DNA of 36,249 nt, from assembly GCA_016195265.1 (NCBI GenBank), contig JACPZW010000019.1, positions 1 through 36,249 on the forward strand, given 5' to 3'. Origin of the DNA: Acidobacteriota bacterium (GTDB lineage: Bacteria; Acidobacteriota; Vicinamibacteria; Vicinamibacterales; CAVVIG01). Below are positions 21,887 to 30,059 of this stretch, one piece after another. A model generated the notes under the pieces. It searched no databases and was not told where the DNA came from. It saw nothing but the letters and a program-made list of their open reading frames with translations. Within the stretch, counting starts at the first letter, position 1, and each line of letters opens with the position of its first letter. The translations under genes and the position numbers were made by a program.

Positions 21887-22909
21887 ATGAAATTCAGACC
21901 ACTGGCCGACACCGGCGTGTTCGTTTCGGAGCTGTGCCTGGGCACGATGACGTTCGGGGGCGGCGCGCAGATCTGGCAGACGATCGGCGGTCTCGATCAG
22001 GCCGCCGTCGACGCGATCGTGCATCGCTCGATCGACGCGGGTATCAATTTCATCGACACGGCGAACGTGTACGCGGCCGGTGAATCGGAGACGCTGCTCG
22101 GCAAGGCCCTCGCGGGCAAGCGCCAGGGCATCGTCCTCGCGACGAAGGTCCGCGGCCGCATGGGGCCGGGCGCCAATCAGGTCGGGCTGTCGCGCCTCCA
22201 CATCATGGAGGCGCTCGACGCGAGTCTGAAGCGGCTCGGCACCGACTATGTCGACCTGTATCAGATTCACCGGTTCGACAATTTGACGAACGTCGAGGAC
22301 ACGCTGCGCGCGCTCGACGATGTCGTGCGGGCCGGCAAGGTCCGGTACATCGGTTGTTCGAATCTCGCCGCGTGGCAGCTGATGAAGGCACTCGGCATTT
22401 CACGCGCGCAGAACATCGAGCGCTTCCGCTGCACGCAGTCGTACTACTCGCTGGCCGGCCGCGAGCTCGAGCGCGAGATGATCCCCTTGCTGAAGGATCA
22501 GGGACTCGGCTTGCTCGTCTGGAGTCCACTCGCGGGCGGCTTTCTCTCGGGCAAGTTCACGCGCACGAGTGGAGACGACAAAGCGAGGCGCGCGACGTTT
22601 GATTTCCCGCCTGTGGACAAAGAGAAGGGCTTCAAGATCCTCGACGTCGCGGCGCCGATCGCCGCCGCGCATGGCGTCGGCGTCGCGCAGATTGCGCTCG
22701 CGTGGATCCTCGCCAACGACGCCGTGACGAGCGTCATCATCGGCGCGCGAAAGCTGACGCAGCTCGACGACAACCTCAAGTCGGTCGACGTCACGCTGTC
22801 GGCGGAAGAGATGGCCGCGCTGAACGACGTCAGCAAGCTGACGGTCGAGTATCCGACGTGGATGGACTCGCTCGGATCCGATCGTCGTCCTGGTGAACGG
22901 CGGTATTGA
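21887..22909 (+). CDS. Aldo/keto reductase
   Basis: The 340-aa NADPH-dependent oxidoreductase has the catalytic tetrad Asp57 and Tyr62 (FIDTANVYAAGESE), Lys87 (LATKVRG) and His128 (DLYQIHRF), plus SVIIGARKLTQLDDNL for cofactor binding. It resembles the YajO/AKR11-13 group. Divergent from the MFS transporter at 21863, which could bring its substrate. The last residues (GERRY) and stop fall in a 21-base tandem duplication. Confidence 0.93.
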   Translation: MKFRPLADTGVFVSELCLGTMTFGGGAQIWQTIGGLDQAAVDAIVHRSIDAGINFIDTANVYAAGESETLLGKALAGKRQGIVLATKVRGRMGPGANQVGLSRLHIMEALDASLKRLGTDYVDLYQIHRFDNLTNVEDTLRALDDVVRAGKVRYIGCSNLAAWQLMKALGISRAQNIERFRCTQSYYSLAGRELEREMIPLLKDQGLGLLVWSPLAGGFLSGKFTRTSGDDKARRATFDFPPVDKEKGFKILDVAAPIAAAHGVGVAQIALAWILANDAVTSVIIGARKLTQLDDNLKSVDVTLSAEEMAALNDVSKLTVEYPTWMDSLGSDRRPGERRY

Positions 22910-22936
22910 TGCGTAGAACGGCGGTATTGATGCGTA
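22895..22936. repeat. Perfect 21-base tandem duplication at a gene end
   Basis: GAACGGCGGTATTGATGCGTA occurs twice, at 22895-22915 and 22916-22936. The first copy holds the stop codon of the aldo/keto reductase; the second runs into a REPIN-like element. Perfect identity points to a recent event. Confidence 0.9.
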
Positions 22937-22993
22937 GGGCGGGTCCTTTTGGACCCGCCTGATCGATCTAGCCGTGTCCGAAAGGACGCCTAC
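22934..22993. repeat. REPIN-like GTAG-ended double hairpin, copy 3
   Basis: Begins GTAGGGCGGGTCCTTTTGGACCCGCC and ends GTCCGAAAGGACGCCTAC, the same layout as copies at 11973, 13461 and 24795. The second hairpin is eroded (GTCC/GGAC only). No gene stop is supplied by this copy. Confidence 0.8.
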
Positions 22994-23066
22994 CGGCGGC
23001 TCGCGCGGCCTACTTCCGAATCAAGGTTCGCCACAGCGTCGACATATAATCCGCCGACACCGCACT

Positions 23067-23716
23067 ATGCCGCTCGATTCCGGCACACGGCTCGGTCCTT
23101 ACGAAATCCTGGCGCAAATTGGCGTTGGCGGGATGGGCGAGGTGTACCGCGCACGCGATACGAAGCTCAATCGCGACGTCGCGCGAAAGTGCTGCCCGCC
23201 TCGCTCGCCGACGATGTTGAGCGTCTCGCGCGATTCCGTCGCGAAGCGCAGGTTCTTGCGGCACTCAATCACCCGCCCATCGCGCAGATCTACGGCTTCG
23301 AGGATTCCGGCGCGACATCCGCGCTGGGGATGGAGCTGGTCGACGGCCCGGCACTCGCCGATCGAATTACCCAGGGACGGAATTGGGAAGCTCCAGTCTC
23401 GTCGGGCGGTGGAGCAGAGCCAGTGTGGGCGCATGATGGCCGTGAACTCTTCTATCGGTCGCACTCGCGCCTAATGAGCGTGACCGTTCCGGATGGTTCG
23501 TCCCTCGCGGTCGGGCCGTCACGGATGCTCTTCGATGCCCCTTACAATCCCGGCATATCGTCGGGGGACCGAGACCCGAGTTACGCGGTCTCGCCCGACA
23601 ATCAGCGATTCTTGATGCTTCGTGCGGTGACGAGTAGCTCTACGGGCAATGAGGTCATCGTCACGCTCAACTGGCTCGAGGAACTGAAGCGCCTGGCGCC
23701 GATCGCGAAGCACTGA
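23067..23716 (+). pseudogene. Decayed serine/threonine protein kinase with TolB-like C-terminus
   Basis: It starts MPLDSGTRLGPYEILAQIGVGG MGEVYRARDTKLNRDVA, the Gly-rich loop of Pkn-type kinases common in Acidobacteria. Near 23185 about two bases are missing, so the continuation (KVLPASLADDVERLARFRREAQVLAALNHP...IAQIYGFED) is in another frame. After LADRITQG the whole catalytic loop, activation segment, membrane helix and most of the sensor propeller are gone, and the sequence resumes with VSSGGGAEPVWAHDGRELFYR and a propeller-like tail. A frameshift plus a large internal deletion: non-functional. Confidence 0.88.
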
Positions 23717-23757
23717 ATTGGGATGACTTTGCTACTCTAACCTGCAGGAGTGTCTGT

Positions 23758-24027
23758 ATGAACCTCGGGTTCACGGTCAGGATTCTCAGAGAAGGCACCG
23801 CGTTCGTCGCGCACGTCCCGGAGCTTGACGTGTCCAGTTGCGGCGATACAGAAGCCGAGGCGCGCCGGAATATCGCGGACGCCGTACAGGGATTTCTGGA
23901 GACCGCAGCGAAGGCCCAGGGTACCCTGATCGAAATCCTGCAGGAATCCGGTTATCAATTCGAGAACGGCGGCTGGAAGGAGCCCGAGCTCGTCGGTGTC
24001 GAGCACATGAATGTGGGGCTGCGGTAG
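23758..24027 (+). CDS. hicB: HicB-family antitoxin, without its HicA partner
   Basis: The 89-aa HicB-like protein has FTVRILREGTAFVAHVPELDVSSCGDTEAEARRNI split over residues 5-40 and the family tail. AGGAG lies 7 bases before ATG 23758. In such pairs hicA follows at once. Here a GTG directly after the stop reads VPAI, like a HicA start, but the rest (QLRTCPGPES, then stop) is not HicA, and a convergent PIN toxin gene begins at 24067. The toxin gene has therefore been lost or replaced. It may be an orphan antitoxin or a silent remnant. Confidence 0.85.
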   Translation: MNLGFTVRILREGTAFVAHVPELDVSSCGDTEAEARRNIADAVQGFLETAAKAQGTLIEILQESGYQFENGGWKEPELVGVEHMNVGLR

Positions 24028-24066
24028 GTGCCGGCGATCCAGCTCCGTACGTGCCCCGGTCCTGAG

Positions 24067-24459
24067 TCACCCCTGGAGCAATTCGAACAGGCGAAGCTCT
24101 GGCATCGGGTAGTGCTTGCGGTTGTCGGTGATCAATATCAGTTTGTGGGCGAGCGCCACGGCGGCAATCGTGGTGTCGGGAGTCGAGAGCGTCATCCCTT
24201 TGCGCCCCCACTCGAACTTGAGCCGACCGGCCTGTTTGGCGATGGCCTTCGTGATCTCAATGTATTGAAAGCTGTCGACCAGGATGTCCGTCCTGACTTG
24301 TTCGTGTGGCCGCATCCCGGCGTAGACCTCCGTGACGTTGACCGCGCAGCAGGCCAGCAGGTGCCCCTCCAGCAACAGGCGCAGCAGCAGCGTGTCGCGC
24401 GCTCCCTTGCCATTGAGCACGTCGATGATGACGCTGGTATCGAGGAGATAGGTGTTCAC
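24067..24459 (-). CDS. vapC: VapC-type PIN-domain toxin
   Basis: The 130-aa PIN-domain RNase has VNTYLLDTSVIIDVLNGKG (first Asp), VNVTEVYAGM (Glu), and STPDTTIAAVALAH with LITDNRKHY (two Asp). GTG 24459 overlaps the antitoxin stop as GTGA, with GAGGA just before it; the longer frame upstream is off-frame antitoxin sequence. Substrate RNA not deducible. Confidence 0.93.
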   Translation of the reverse strand: MNTYLLDTSVIIDVLNGKGARDTLLLRLLLEGHLLACCAVNVTEVYAGMRPHEQVRTDILVDSFQYIEITKAIAKQAGRLKFEWGRKGMTLSTPDTTIAAVALAHKLILITDNRKHYPMPELRLFELLQG

Positions 24460-24728
24460 TTCCTCGGAGAACGTGACGCGTCCAGGCGCCGCTCGGCGTC
24501 CCGGCGCAGGCTGGCCACGTGCCGGTCGGCGCCGCGTCGCAGCTCGGGATGGTCCCGGTCCTTCCACGCTCCGGAGGCCTGTGCAATGGCCCGGATCATC
24601 CGCTGCCGGCTGATCTCGCGCCGCGCCGACTCGATGAGAAACTGGCTGCGCCCGCGCTTGCCGGCGACCTCGTCGATTTCCGCGGCGAGATCTTCGGGGA
24701 TGACGATATGGGCGCGTTTATGGGTCAT
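24456..24728 (-). CDS. vapB: VapB-type antitoxin (ribbon-helix-helix)
   Basis: The 90-aa antitoxin begins THKRAHIVIPEDLAAEIDEVAG, a ribbon-helix-helix DNA-binding N-terminus, followed by a helical Arg/Asp-rich tail that would wrap the toxin. AAGGAG lies 6 bases before ATG 24728. The palindrome at 24744-24774 is a likely operator for the pair. Confidence 0.9.
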   Translation of the reverse strand: MTHKRAHIVIPEDLAAEIDEVAGKRGRSQFLIESARREISRQRMIRAIAQASGAWKDRDHPELRRGADRHVASLRRDAERRLDASRSPRK

Positions 24729-24743
24729 CGAGGCTCCTTAGTA

Positions 24744-24774
24744 GGCCCACGTCGAAGTTAACAGGCCGTGGGCC
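24744..24774. promoter_or_regulatory. Palindrome upstream of vapBC, likely autoregulatory operator
   Basis: GGCCCACG (24744-24751) and its complement CGTGGGCC (24767-24774) flank a GTTAAC-containing centre, just upstream of the antitoxin start on the - strand. Ribbon-helix-helix antitoxins bind such inverted repeats. Inferred from position only. Confidence 0.45.
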
Positions 24775-24794
24775 ATCGGTCAAGACGCTTATGT

Positions 24795-24856
24795 GTAGGG
24801 CGGGTCCTTTCGGACCCGCCTGATCGTTCCGCCGGGTCCAAAAGGACCCGGCCTAC
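24795..24856. repeat. REPIN-like GTAG-ended double hairpin, copy 4
   Basis: GTAGGGCGGGTCCTTTCGGACCCGCC on the left and GCCGGGTCC-AAAA-GGACCCGGCCTAC on the right: two intact hairpins with GTAGG ends. On the - strand the right end supplies the TAG stop (24853-24855) of the FAD dehydrogenase. Confidence 0.88.
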
Positions 24857-27795
24857 GGGATTAACGTTAGGATTAACGTCCGCAGCAATTCGGCCGGGTG
24901 CGTCGCGTCGACGCCGGTGAAGTGCTTCACCTGCTGGCGGCACGAGACGCCTGACGCGACGAGCACTGAGCCCGGCTGCATGGCGCGGGCGGCGGGCAGC
25001 AGCTTCCGCTCGCCGATCTGCCGCGAGACGTCGTAGTGCTCGCGCGCGTAGCCGAACGATCCCGCCATGCCGCAGCAGCCGGCGTCGAGATCGACGACGG
25101 TCGAGCCGGGGATGCGCGAGAGCAGCGCGCGCGCCGGCGCCAGCAGTCCCATCGCCTTCTGGTGGCAATGGCCGTGCAGCAGAATCGTCTGCGGTCCGGA
25201 TTGCCACGTAATGTTCACGTGTCCCGCCTGGCACTCGCGCTCGAGATAATCCTCGAACAGGACGCACGCGTCAGCCACGACGCGCGCCTTGCGCTGCGCA
25301 TCACCGCGCAGGAGCGCGGGCGCATCCTCTCGCACGGCGGACAGACAGCTCGGTTCCAGGAAGATGATCCGTTCCCCGCGCGCCGCCGCGTCGTAGAGCG
25401 CATCCGCGTTTGTTCCCGCCAGCGCGCGGGCATCGTCCAGTAGTCCCTGCGAGATCAGCGGCCGGCCGCAGCAGACGTGAGGCGCGAGGCGGGCGCCGAC
25501 GCCGGCGGCGCCGAGCACGTCGAGCGCGGCGGCACCGATCTCCGGGTGATTGAAGTTGGTGAAGGTGTCGTTGAAGAGGATCGCGGAGGTGGCTGGTGGC
25601 TGGTGGCTGGCCTGCCCCGCCGAAGCAGGCGCAGCCTGCGAAGGTGGGTGGCTGGTCGCGCGCGCGACACGTCGAGCGAAGGTGTCGCGCGTCCACGAGG
25701 GTAAGGTCCGACGTCGATCGACGCCGAGGATCTGTTCGCCGAGCCAGCGGCCGGCGGCGCTCTGCGTGGCGAGATTCGCCAGCGGCGCTACGCGGCTGGC
25801 CCACTGCGACAGCGCGTGGATGTGGCCGATGGCGCGCGCGCGCAGCGGCGTGCCGTGGCGTGTCCAATAGCCGGCGAGGAACTCGCTCTTGAACCGGCCG
25901 ACGTCGACACCGACGGGACATTCGGCTTTGCACGCGCGGCACTCCAGACAGAGATCGAGCACGTCGTACACGTCCCGGTCGGCCAGCGCGGCTTCGCCGA
26001 GACGCCCGGCCATCGCCAGCCGCAGCGTGTTCGCGCGACCGCGCGTCGAATGCTTTTCCTCCCGCGTCGCCATGTACGACGGGCACATCGTGCCGTCGAG
26101 CGTCTTGCGGCAGACGCCGAGGCCGCTGCACATCTCGACCGCGCGGCCCATCCCGCCGTGCTCGCTGAAGTCGAAGTGCGTCGGCGGATCCGGCGTGACG
26201 TACCCGGCGCCGTAGCGCAGGTTCGACGTGAGCGGCGGACAGTCCACGATCTTGCCGGGATTGAAGACGCCGTCAGGGTCGAACGTCCTCTTGATCGTCC
26301 GGAACGCTTCGTAGAGCACCGGGCCGAACATCTTCTCGGTGAACGGCCCGCGGACCATGCCGTCGCCGTGCTCGGCGGAGAGCGCGCCGCCGAACTCGAG
26401 GACGAGGTCGGAGACGTCGTTGGCGATGGCCTCGAAGCGCGTGATGCCCTCGGCGGTCTTGAGGTTCACGACCGGACGGACGTGCAGGCAGCCGACCGAC
26501 GCGTGCGCGTAGACGCCGGATGAGCTGCCGTGCCGCCGGATGATCGCGAGGAAGCGCTCGATGTAGTCGCGCAGCTTTTCCGGCGCGACGGCCGTGTCCT
26601 CGACGAACGAGAGCGACTTGGCGTCACCCTTCATCGCCATCGAAAGGCCGAGCGACGCCTCGCGGAGGCTCCAGATACGCGCCTGATTGGCGGCGCTCGT
26701 CGCCCGCCGCCACGTGCAGCGGGCACCGGACGCGGCGAGGTCGCGTTCGAGCGCGTCGAGCCTTGGCGGGAGATCCTCGGCGCGGTCGGCGTAGAACTCC
26801 ACACACAGCAGCGCACCGGCGTCGGTCTGGAGAATACTTCGCCGCAGTGCGTCGAGCGCGGGGCTTTCGCGTGCGTGATCGAGGATGAACTTGTCCATCA
26901 CCTCGACTGCCGACGGCCCGTGGCGCAAGACGAGCGGCGTCGAGCTGAGTGCGTCGAGCAGCTGCTCGAACTCGATCGCGAGTACCGCCTTGGCCTTCGG
27001 CAGCGGGACGAGATTGATCTTCGCTTCGACAACGAGGCCGAGCGTGCCTTCGGAGCCGACCATCAGCTTGGCGAGGTTGACCGGCTTCGTCGCGTCAACG
27101 AACTCGTCGAGGTTGTAGCCGCCGACCCGTCGTAGGATCTTCGGAAAGCGCCGATCGATTTCGGCCGCGCAGGCGTGCGCGACGTCAAGGACCGTGCGGT
27201 AGCAGTTGGCCCGCAGCGACGCGCCCGAGCACGCGGTGACGAGGTCCTGGCCCGTCAGCGGCCGGAGATGCGCAATGGCGGCGTCGCTCAGCACGACGTG
27301 CTGCTCGAGCACGTGATCGATCGTCTTGCCGTAGAGGACCGATCGCGCGCCGCTCGAATTGTTCGCCATCATCCCGCCCACGGTCGCGCGGCTGGCGGTG
27401 GAAATATCCGGCGCGAACCGCAGGCCGTGCGGACGCAGCTGTGCGTTCAACTCGTCGAGGACGACCCCGGGCTCGACGCGCGCCCAGCGCTCGCCGACGT
27501 TCACTTCGAGGACGCGGTTGAGGTACTTCGACGTGTCGAGCTGCAGTCCGGGCCCGATCGCCTGCCCCGCCTGCGACGTCCCGCCGCCGCGCGCCGTGAT
27601 CGACACGCCGTGACGGCTCGCGATCTCGACGGTTCTGACGACGTCGTCTCGCGTGCGCGGGACGACGACGCCGAGCGGCGCGATCTGGTAGACGCTCGCG
27701 TCGGTCGAGTAGAGCGCGCGGGAGATCGGATCGAATCTGACTTCGCCGGAGATCCGATCCTCGAGTTCGCGTTGAAGAGTCTGCAAGGGCATCAT
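24853..27795 (-). CDS. FAD and Fe-S containing 2-hydroxyacid dehydrogenase (YdiJ/GlcD-GlcF-like)
   Basis: The 980-aa protein fuses a FAD-linked oxidase (FAD-binding 4 domain about 35-220 with TARGGGTSQAGQAIG; C-terminal oxidase domain about 230-520), a ferredoxin region (CSGLGVCRKT...MCPSYMAT near 550-570 and CLECRACKAECPVGVD near 615-630), and a GlcF-like CCG region (HVCCGRPL, DLDAGCCGMAGSFGYAREH, GVSCRQQVKHF). This is the layout of E. coli YdiJ (D-2-hydroxyglutarate dehydrogenase) and single-chain D-lactate/glycolate oxidases. Glycolate would fit the glyoxylate genes on the left, but substrate is open. A repeat adds about 20 residues in frame at about 710-735. Start MMPLQTLQREL is only 14 bases from the divergent gene. 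Confidence 0.9.
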   Translation of the reverse strand: MMPLQTLQRELEDRISGEVRFDPISRALYSTDASVYQIAPLGVVVPRTRDDVVRTVEIASRHGVSITARGGGTSQAGQAIGPGLQLDTSKYLNRVLEVNVGERWARVEPGVVLDELNAQLRPHGLRFAPDISTASRATVGGMMANNSSGARSVLYGKTIDHVLEQHVVLSDAAIAHLRPLTGQDLVTACSGASLRANCYRTVLDVAHACAAEIDRRFPKILRRVGGYNLDEFVDATKPVNLAKLMVGSEGTLGLVVEAKINLVPLPKAKAVLAIEFEQLLDALSSTPLVLRHGPSAVEVMDKFILDHARESPALDALRRSILQTDAGALLCVEFYADRAEDLPPRLDALERDLAASGARCTWRRATSAANQARIWSLREASLGLSMAMKGDAKSLSFVEDTAVAPEKLRDYIERFLAIIRRHGSSSGVYAHASVGCLHVRPVVNLKTAEGITRFEAIANDVSDLVLEFGGALSAEHGDGMVRGPFTEKMFGPVLYEAFRTIKRTFDPDGVFNPGKIVDCPPLTSNLRYGAGYVTPDPPTHFDFSEHGGMGRAVEMCSGLGVCRKTLDGTMCPSYMATREEKHSTRGRANTLRLAMAGRLGEAALADRDVYDVLDLCLECRACKAECPVGVDVGRFKSEFLAGYWTRHGTPLRARAIGHIHALSQWASRVAPLANLATQSAAGRWLGEQILGVDRRRTLPSWTRDTFARRVARATSHPPSQAAPASAGQASHQPPATSAILFNDTFTNFNHPEIGAAALDVLGAAGVGARLAPHVCCGRPLISQGLLDDARALAGTNADALYDAAARGERIIFLEPSCLSAVREDAPALLRGDAQRKARVVADACVLFEDYLERECQAGHVNITWQSGPQTILLHGHCHQKAMGLLAPARALLSRIPGSTVVDLDAGCCGMAGSFGYAREHYDVSRQIGERKLLPAARAMQPGSVLVASGVSCRQQVKHFTGVDATHPAELLRTLILTLIP
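25588..25655. repeat. GGTGGCTGGT-type repeat inserted in frame in the FAD dehydrogenase gene
   Basis: GGTGGCTGG units flank a GCAGGC/GCCTGC hairpin. On the coding strand this reads SHPPSQAAPASAGQASHQPP, a Pro/Ala/Gln linker between the ferredoxin and CCG domains. Complementary to the unit that breaks the gene at 7492-8306. Confidence 0.8.
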
Positions 27796-27809
27796 ATTAT
27801 CCCGGGTGC

Positions 27810-29663
27810 GTGATCCTCATTCGTCGCCTCGCGGCCGCGCTGGCCCCCGTCAACGTCGTCTGTGTCATCTTCTTTCTCACACGCCCGGCCGATTCGCAGT
27901 CGCCCGCGGTTGAGACCGCGCCGCAGGGCGCGGCGGTGTTCGCGCAGCATTGTCTCGGCTGCCACGACGGCAACGATGCGCGCGCACCCGGTCTCGGCGC
28001 GATGCGCGGACGCGCGCCCCAGGCGATCGTGGACGCGCTGACCGCCGGATCGATGCGCTACCAGGGCCTCGTGCTGAGCGGCGACGAGCGGCGCGCGGTG
28101 GCGGAGTTCATCACCGGCCGCACGCTGCGCGGCACCGTCTCGGGCGCGACGCTCGGCCGCTGCGCGGCGCGACCCGCGCTCGGCGATCTCGCCACGAGTC
28201 CTCTGTGGAACGGCTGGGGGCCGACGATCGTGAATACACACGCGCAGCCTGCTGCGCAGGCCGGCGTGACCGCGGAACAGGTGCCGCAGCTCGAGTTGAA
28301 ATGGGCGTTCGGGTTTCCAGACACGACGTCCGCCTGGTCGCAGCCGGCGATTGTGCTGGGCCGACTCTTTGTCGGCAGCCAGAACGGCACTGTCTATTCC
28401 CTCAACGCGAAAACCGGCTGCATCATCTGGACGTTCACCGCGCACGGCGGCGTGCGGGCGTCGGTGTCGATTGGCGCGCGCAGCGGCACCGGCCGGTCCG
28501 CGGCCTATTCGGCGTACTTTGCGGATCAGAACGGCTATGCCTACGCGGTGGACGCGGCGGACGGCACGCTGCTGTGGAGCCGCAGGGTCGACGATCATCC
28601 GCTCGTCCGGCTGACGGGCGCGCCGGCGTTGCACGACGGCCGGCTCTACGTGCCGACCTCGTCGTACGAGGAAGGCGGCAAGCCGCCCGGCTACGCGTGC
28701 TGCACGTTCAGGGGCAGTCTCGTCGCGCTCGACGCGCGGACCGGCGAGGAAGTGTGGAAGGCGTACACGATTCCCGATCGGCCGACGCTGATCCGCGAGT
28801 ATGCAGGCGGCACGCAGATCTGGGCGCCGTCGGGCGGCGCGATCTGGTCCGCGCCGACCATCGACGTCAAGCGCGGGGCCATCTACGTCGGCGTCGGCAA
28901 CACCTACAGCGGCAGGGCGCAGCCGACGACGGATGCGATTGTCGCGTTCGATCTGAAGACGGGCGCGATACGGTGGGCGCGACAGATGACGCCGGGCGAG
29001 CGCGACGTCTTCGGCTGCACGCCGGGCGAGCTCGACTGCGGCGCGAAGGCCGGACCTGATTTCGATTTCGGCGCGTCGCCCGTGCTCGTGCGTGCGCCTT
29101 CAGGCCGCGATCTGATCATCGCCGCTCAGAAATCCGGCGTCGCGTACGCGCTCGATCCGGATCACAAGGGTCAGCAGGTGTGGCGTTATCGCGCCGGCGG
29201 CGGCAGCGGCCTCGGCGGGATTCAGTGGGGTTTCGCGGCGGACGCTACGCAGGCGTACTTTCCGGTCGCGGATATTTACAGCGAGATGCCGGGCGGCTTG
29301 CACGCCGTCACTCTCGCGACGGGGAAGCGCGTCTGGTTCACGCCGCCGCCTCCGCCGGTGTGCGGCCGTCCCGGCCGCGCCTGCAGCGGCGCGCAGTTTT
29401 CCGCCGTCACGGTGATTCCCGGGATCGTGTTTTCGCCCTCCAACGACGGCGCTGTGCGGGCGTATTCGACGAAGGACGGCGCGATCGTCTGGACCTACGA
29501 CGCCAATCACGACTTCACGACGCTCAACGGGGTGCGGGCGAAGGGGGGATCGATGAACGGCCCGGCGCCGGTCGTCGCCGGAGGGATGGTCTACGTCAGC
29601 TCCGGCTATGGCGCGTTCGGGTTGCGCCCCGGCAATGTCCTGCTCGCCTTCGGTGTGCCCTGA
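27810..29663 (+). CDS. Cytochrome c-PQQ dehydrogenase, polyvinyl alcohol dehydrogenase-like
   Basis: The 617-aa periplasmic protein has an N-terminal export helix (about 8-29), a class I cytochrome c domain with CLGCH (48-52), and then a PQQ-type beta-propeller with repeated W-motif blades (GTVYSLNAKTGCIIWTF, GSLVALDARTGEEVWKAY, TDAIVAFDLKTGAIRWARQ, GGLHAVTLATGKRVWF). Cytochrome first, propeller after, with paired Cys in the blades (YACCTF, FGCTPGELDC), resembles polyvinyl alcohol dehydrogenase. It would oxidise an alcohol and pass electrons to the heme. Start GTG 27810; the space to the divergent FAD dehydrogenase start is 14 bases, so its promoter lies inside that gene. Substrate unknown. 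Confidence 0.9.
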   Translation: MILIRRLAAALAPVNVVCVIFFLTRPADSQSPAVETAPQGAAVFAQHCLGCHDGNDARAPGLGAMRGRAPQAIVDALTAGSMRYQGLVLSGDERRAVAEFITGRTLRGTVSGATLGRCAARPALGDLATSPLWNGWGPTIVNTHAQPAAQAGVTAEQVPQLELKWAFGFPDTTSAWSQPAIVLGRLFVGSQNGTVYSLNAKTGCIIWTFTAHGGVRASVSIGARSGTGRSAAYSAYFADQNGYAYAVDAADGTLLWSRRVDDHPLVRLTGAPALHDGRLYVPTSSYEEGGKPPGYACCTFRGSLVALDARTGEEVWKAYTIPDRPTLIREYAGGTQIWAPSGGAIWSAPTIDVKRGAIYVGVGNTYSGRAQPTTDAIVAFDLKTGAIRWARQMTPGERDVFGCTPGELDCGAKAGPDFDFGASPVLVRAPSGRDLIIAAQKSGVAYALDPDHKGQQVWRYRAGGGSGLGGIQWGFAADATQAYFPVADIYSEMPGGLHAVTLATGKRVWFTPPPPPVCGRPGRACSGAQFSAVTVIPGIVFSPSNDGAVRAYSTKDGAIVWTYDANHDFTTLNGVRAKGGSMNGPAPVVAGGMVYVSSGYGAFGLRPGNVLLAFGVP

Positions 29664-29672
29664 CGGATGCTG

Positions 29673-29976
29673 AGAGGACAGAGGGCCACGGAGTCACAGA
29701 GAGAATGCGCCACAGAGTCACGGAGGCACGGAGAAGAGAAGAGTGGGGAATGCAGAGACCGCTGAGCTCGCAGAGTGCGCGCTGATCGAGATTCGGCTGG
29801 CGCCGCGAAGCGGCGTCACAGGCGTCGCAATCCGATGCGCGAGCAAGATACTCAGCGATCGTCACTCTTGCTCGTGCACCGGATTGCGACGCCTGATGTC
29901 GGCCTGCTGCGCAGGCCGACCCGCCGAATCCTCAGGCGCGCCTCTGTGTCTCAGTGAGCTCTGTGGCTAATCCTCT
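29673..29976. repeat. 300-bp composite palindrome with a cloverleaf core (copy B)
   Basis: Fills most of the 396-base gap. Ends AGAGGA/TCCTCT, and GCCACAGAG (29709-29717) with CTCTGTGGC (29959-29967), as in copy A. Core outer stem 29790-29800 with 29920-29930 (10 of 11 pairs). Arms: CGCCGC-GAA-GCGGCG (29801-29815), identical to copy A; a long arm 29819-29848 with 29866-29895, nearly 30 continuous pairs; and GTCGGCCTGC-TGC-GCAGGCCGAC (29898-29920). The middle of the long arm differs from copy A on both strands yet still pairs. The rest of the gap (29977-30059) shows nothing I recognise. Confidence 0.87.
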
Positions 29977-30059
29977 TATCTTCGTTTCCACCAGATGACG
30001 ACGCCGCTCGCGGCTTGCAGCGAGGTTCGGCTCGCCTGAGGCTCGCGCGGCGTTCCGGA

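Noticed and set aside
20182..21945. A 587-aa open frame on the - strand over the MFS gene
   Set aside because: Its middle is an off-frame reading of the MFS transporter (20610-21863), which has proper helices and family motifs in its own frame.
24028..24066. A HicA toxin after HicB
   Set aside because: Only VPAI resembles a HicA start; the frame then reads ten unrelated residues and stops.
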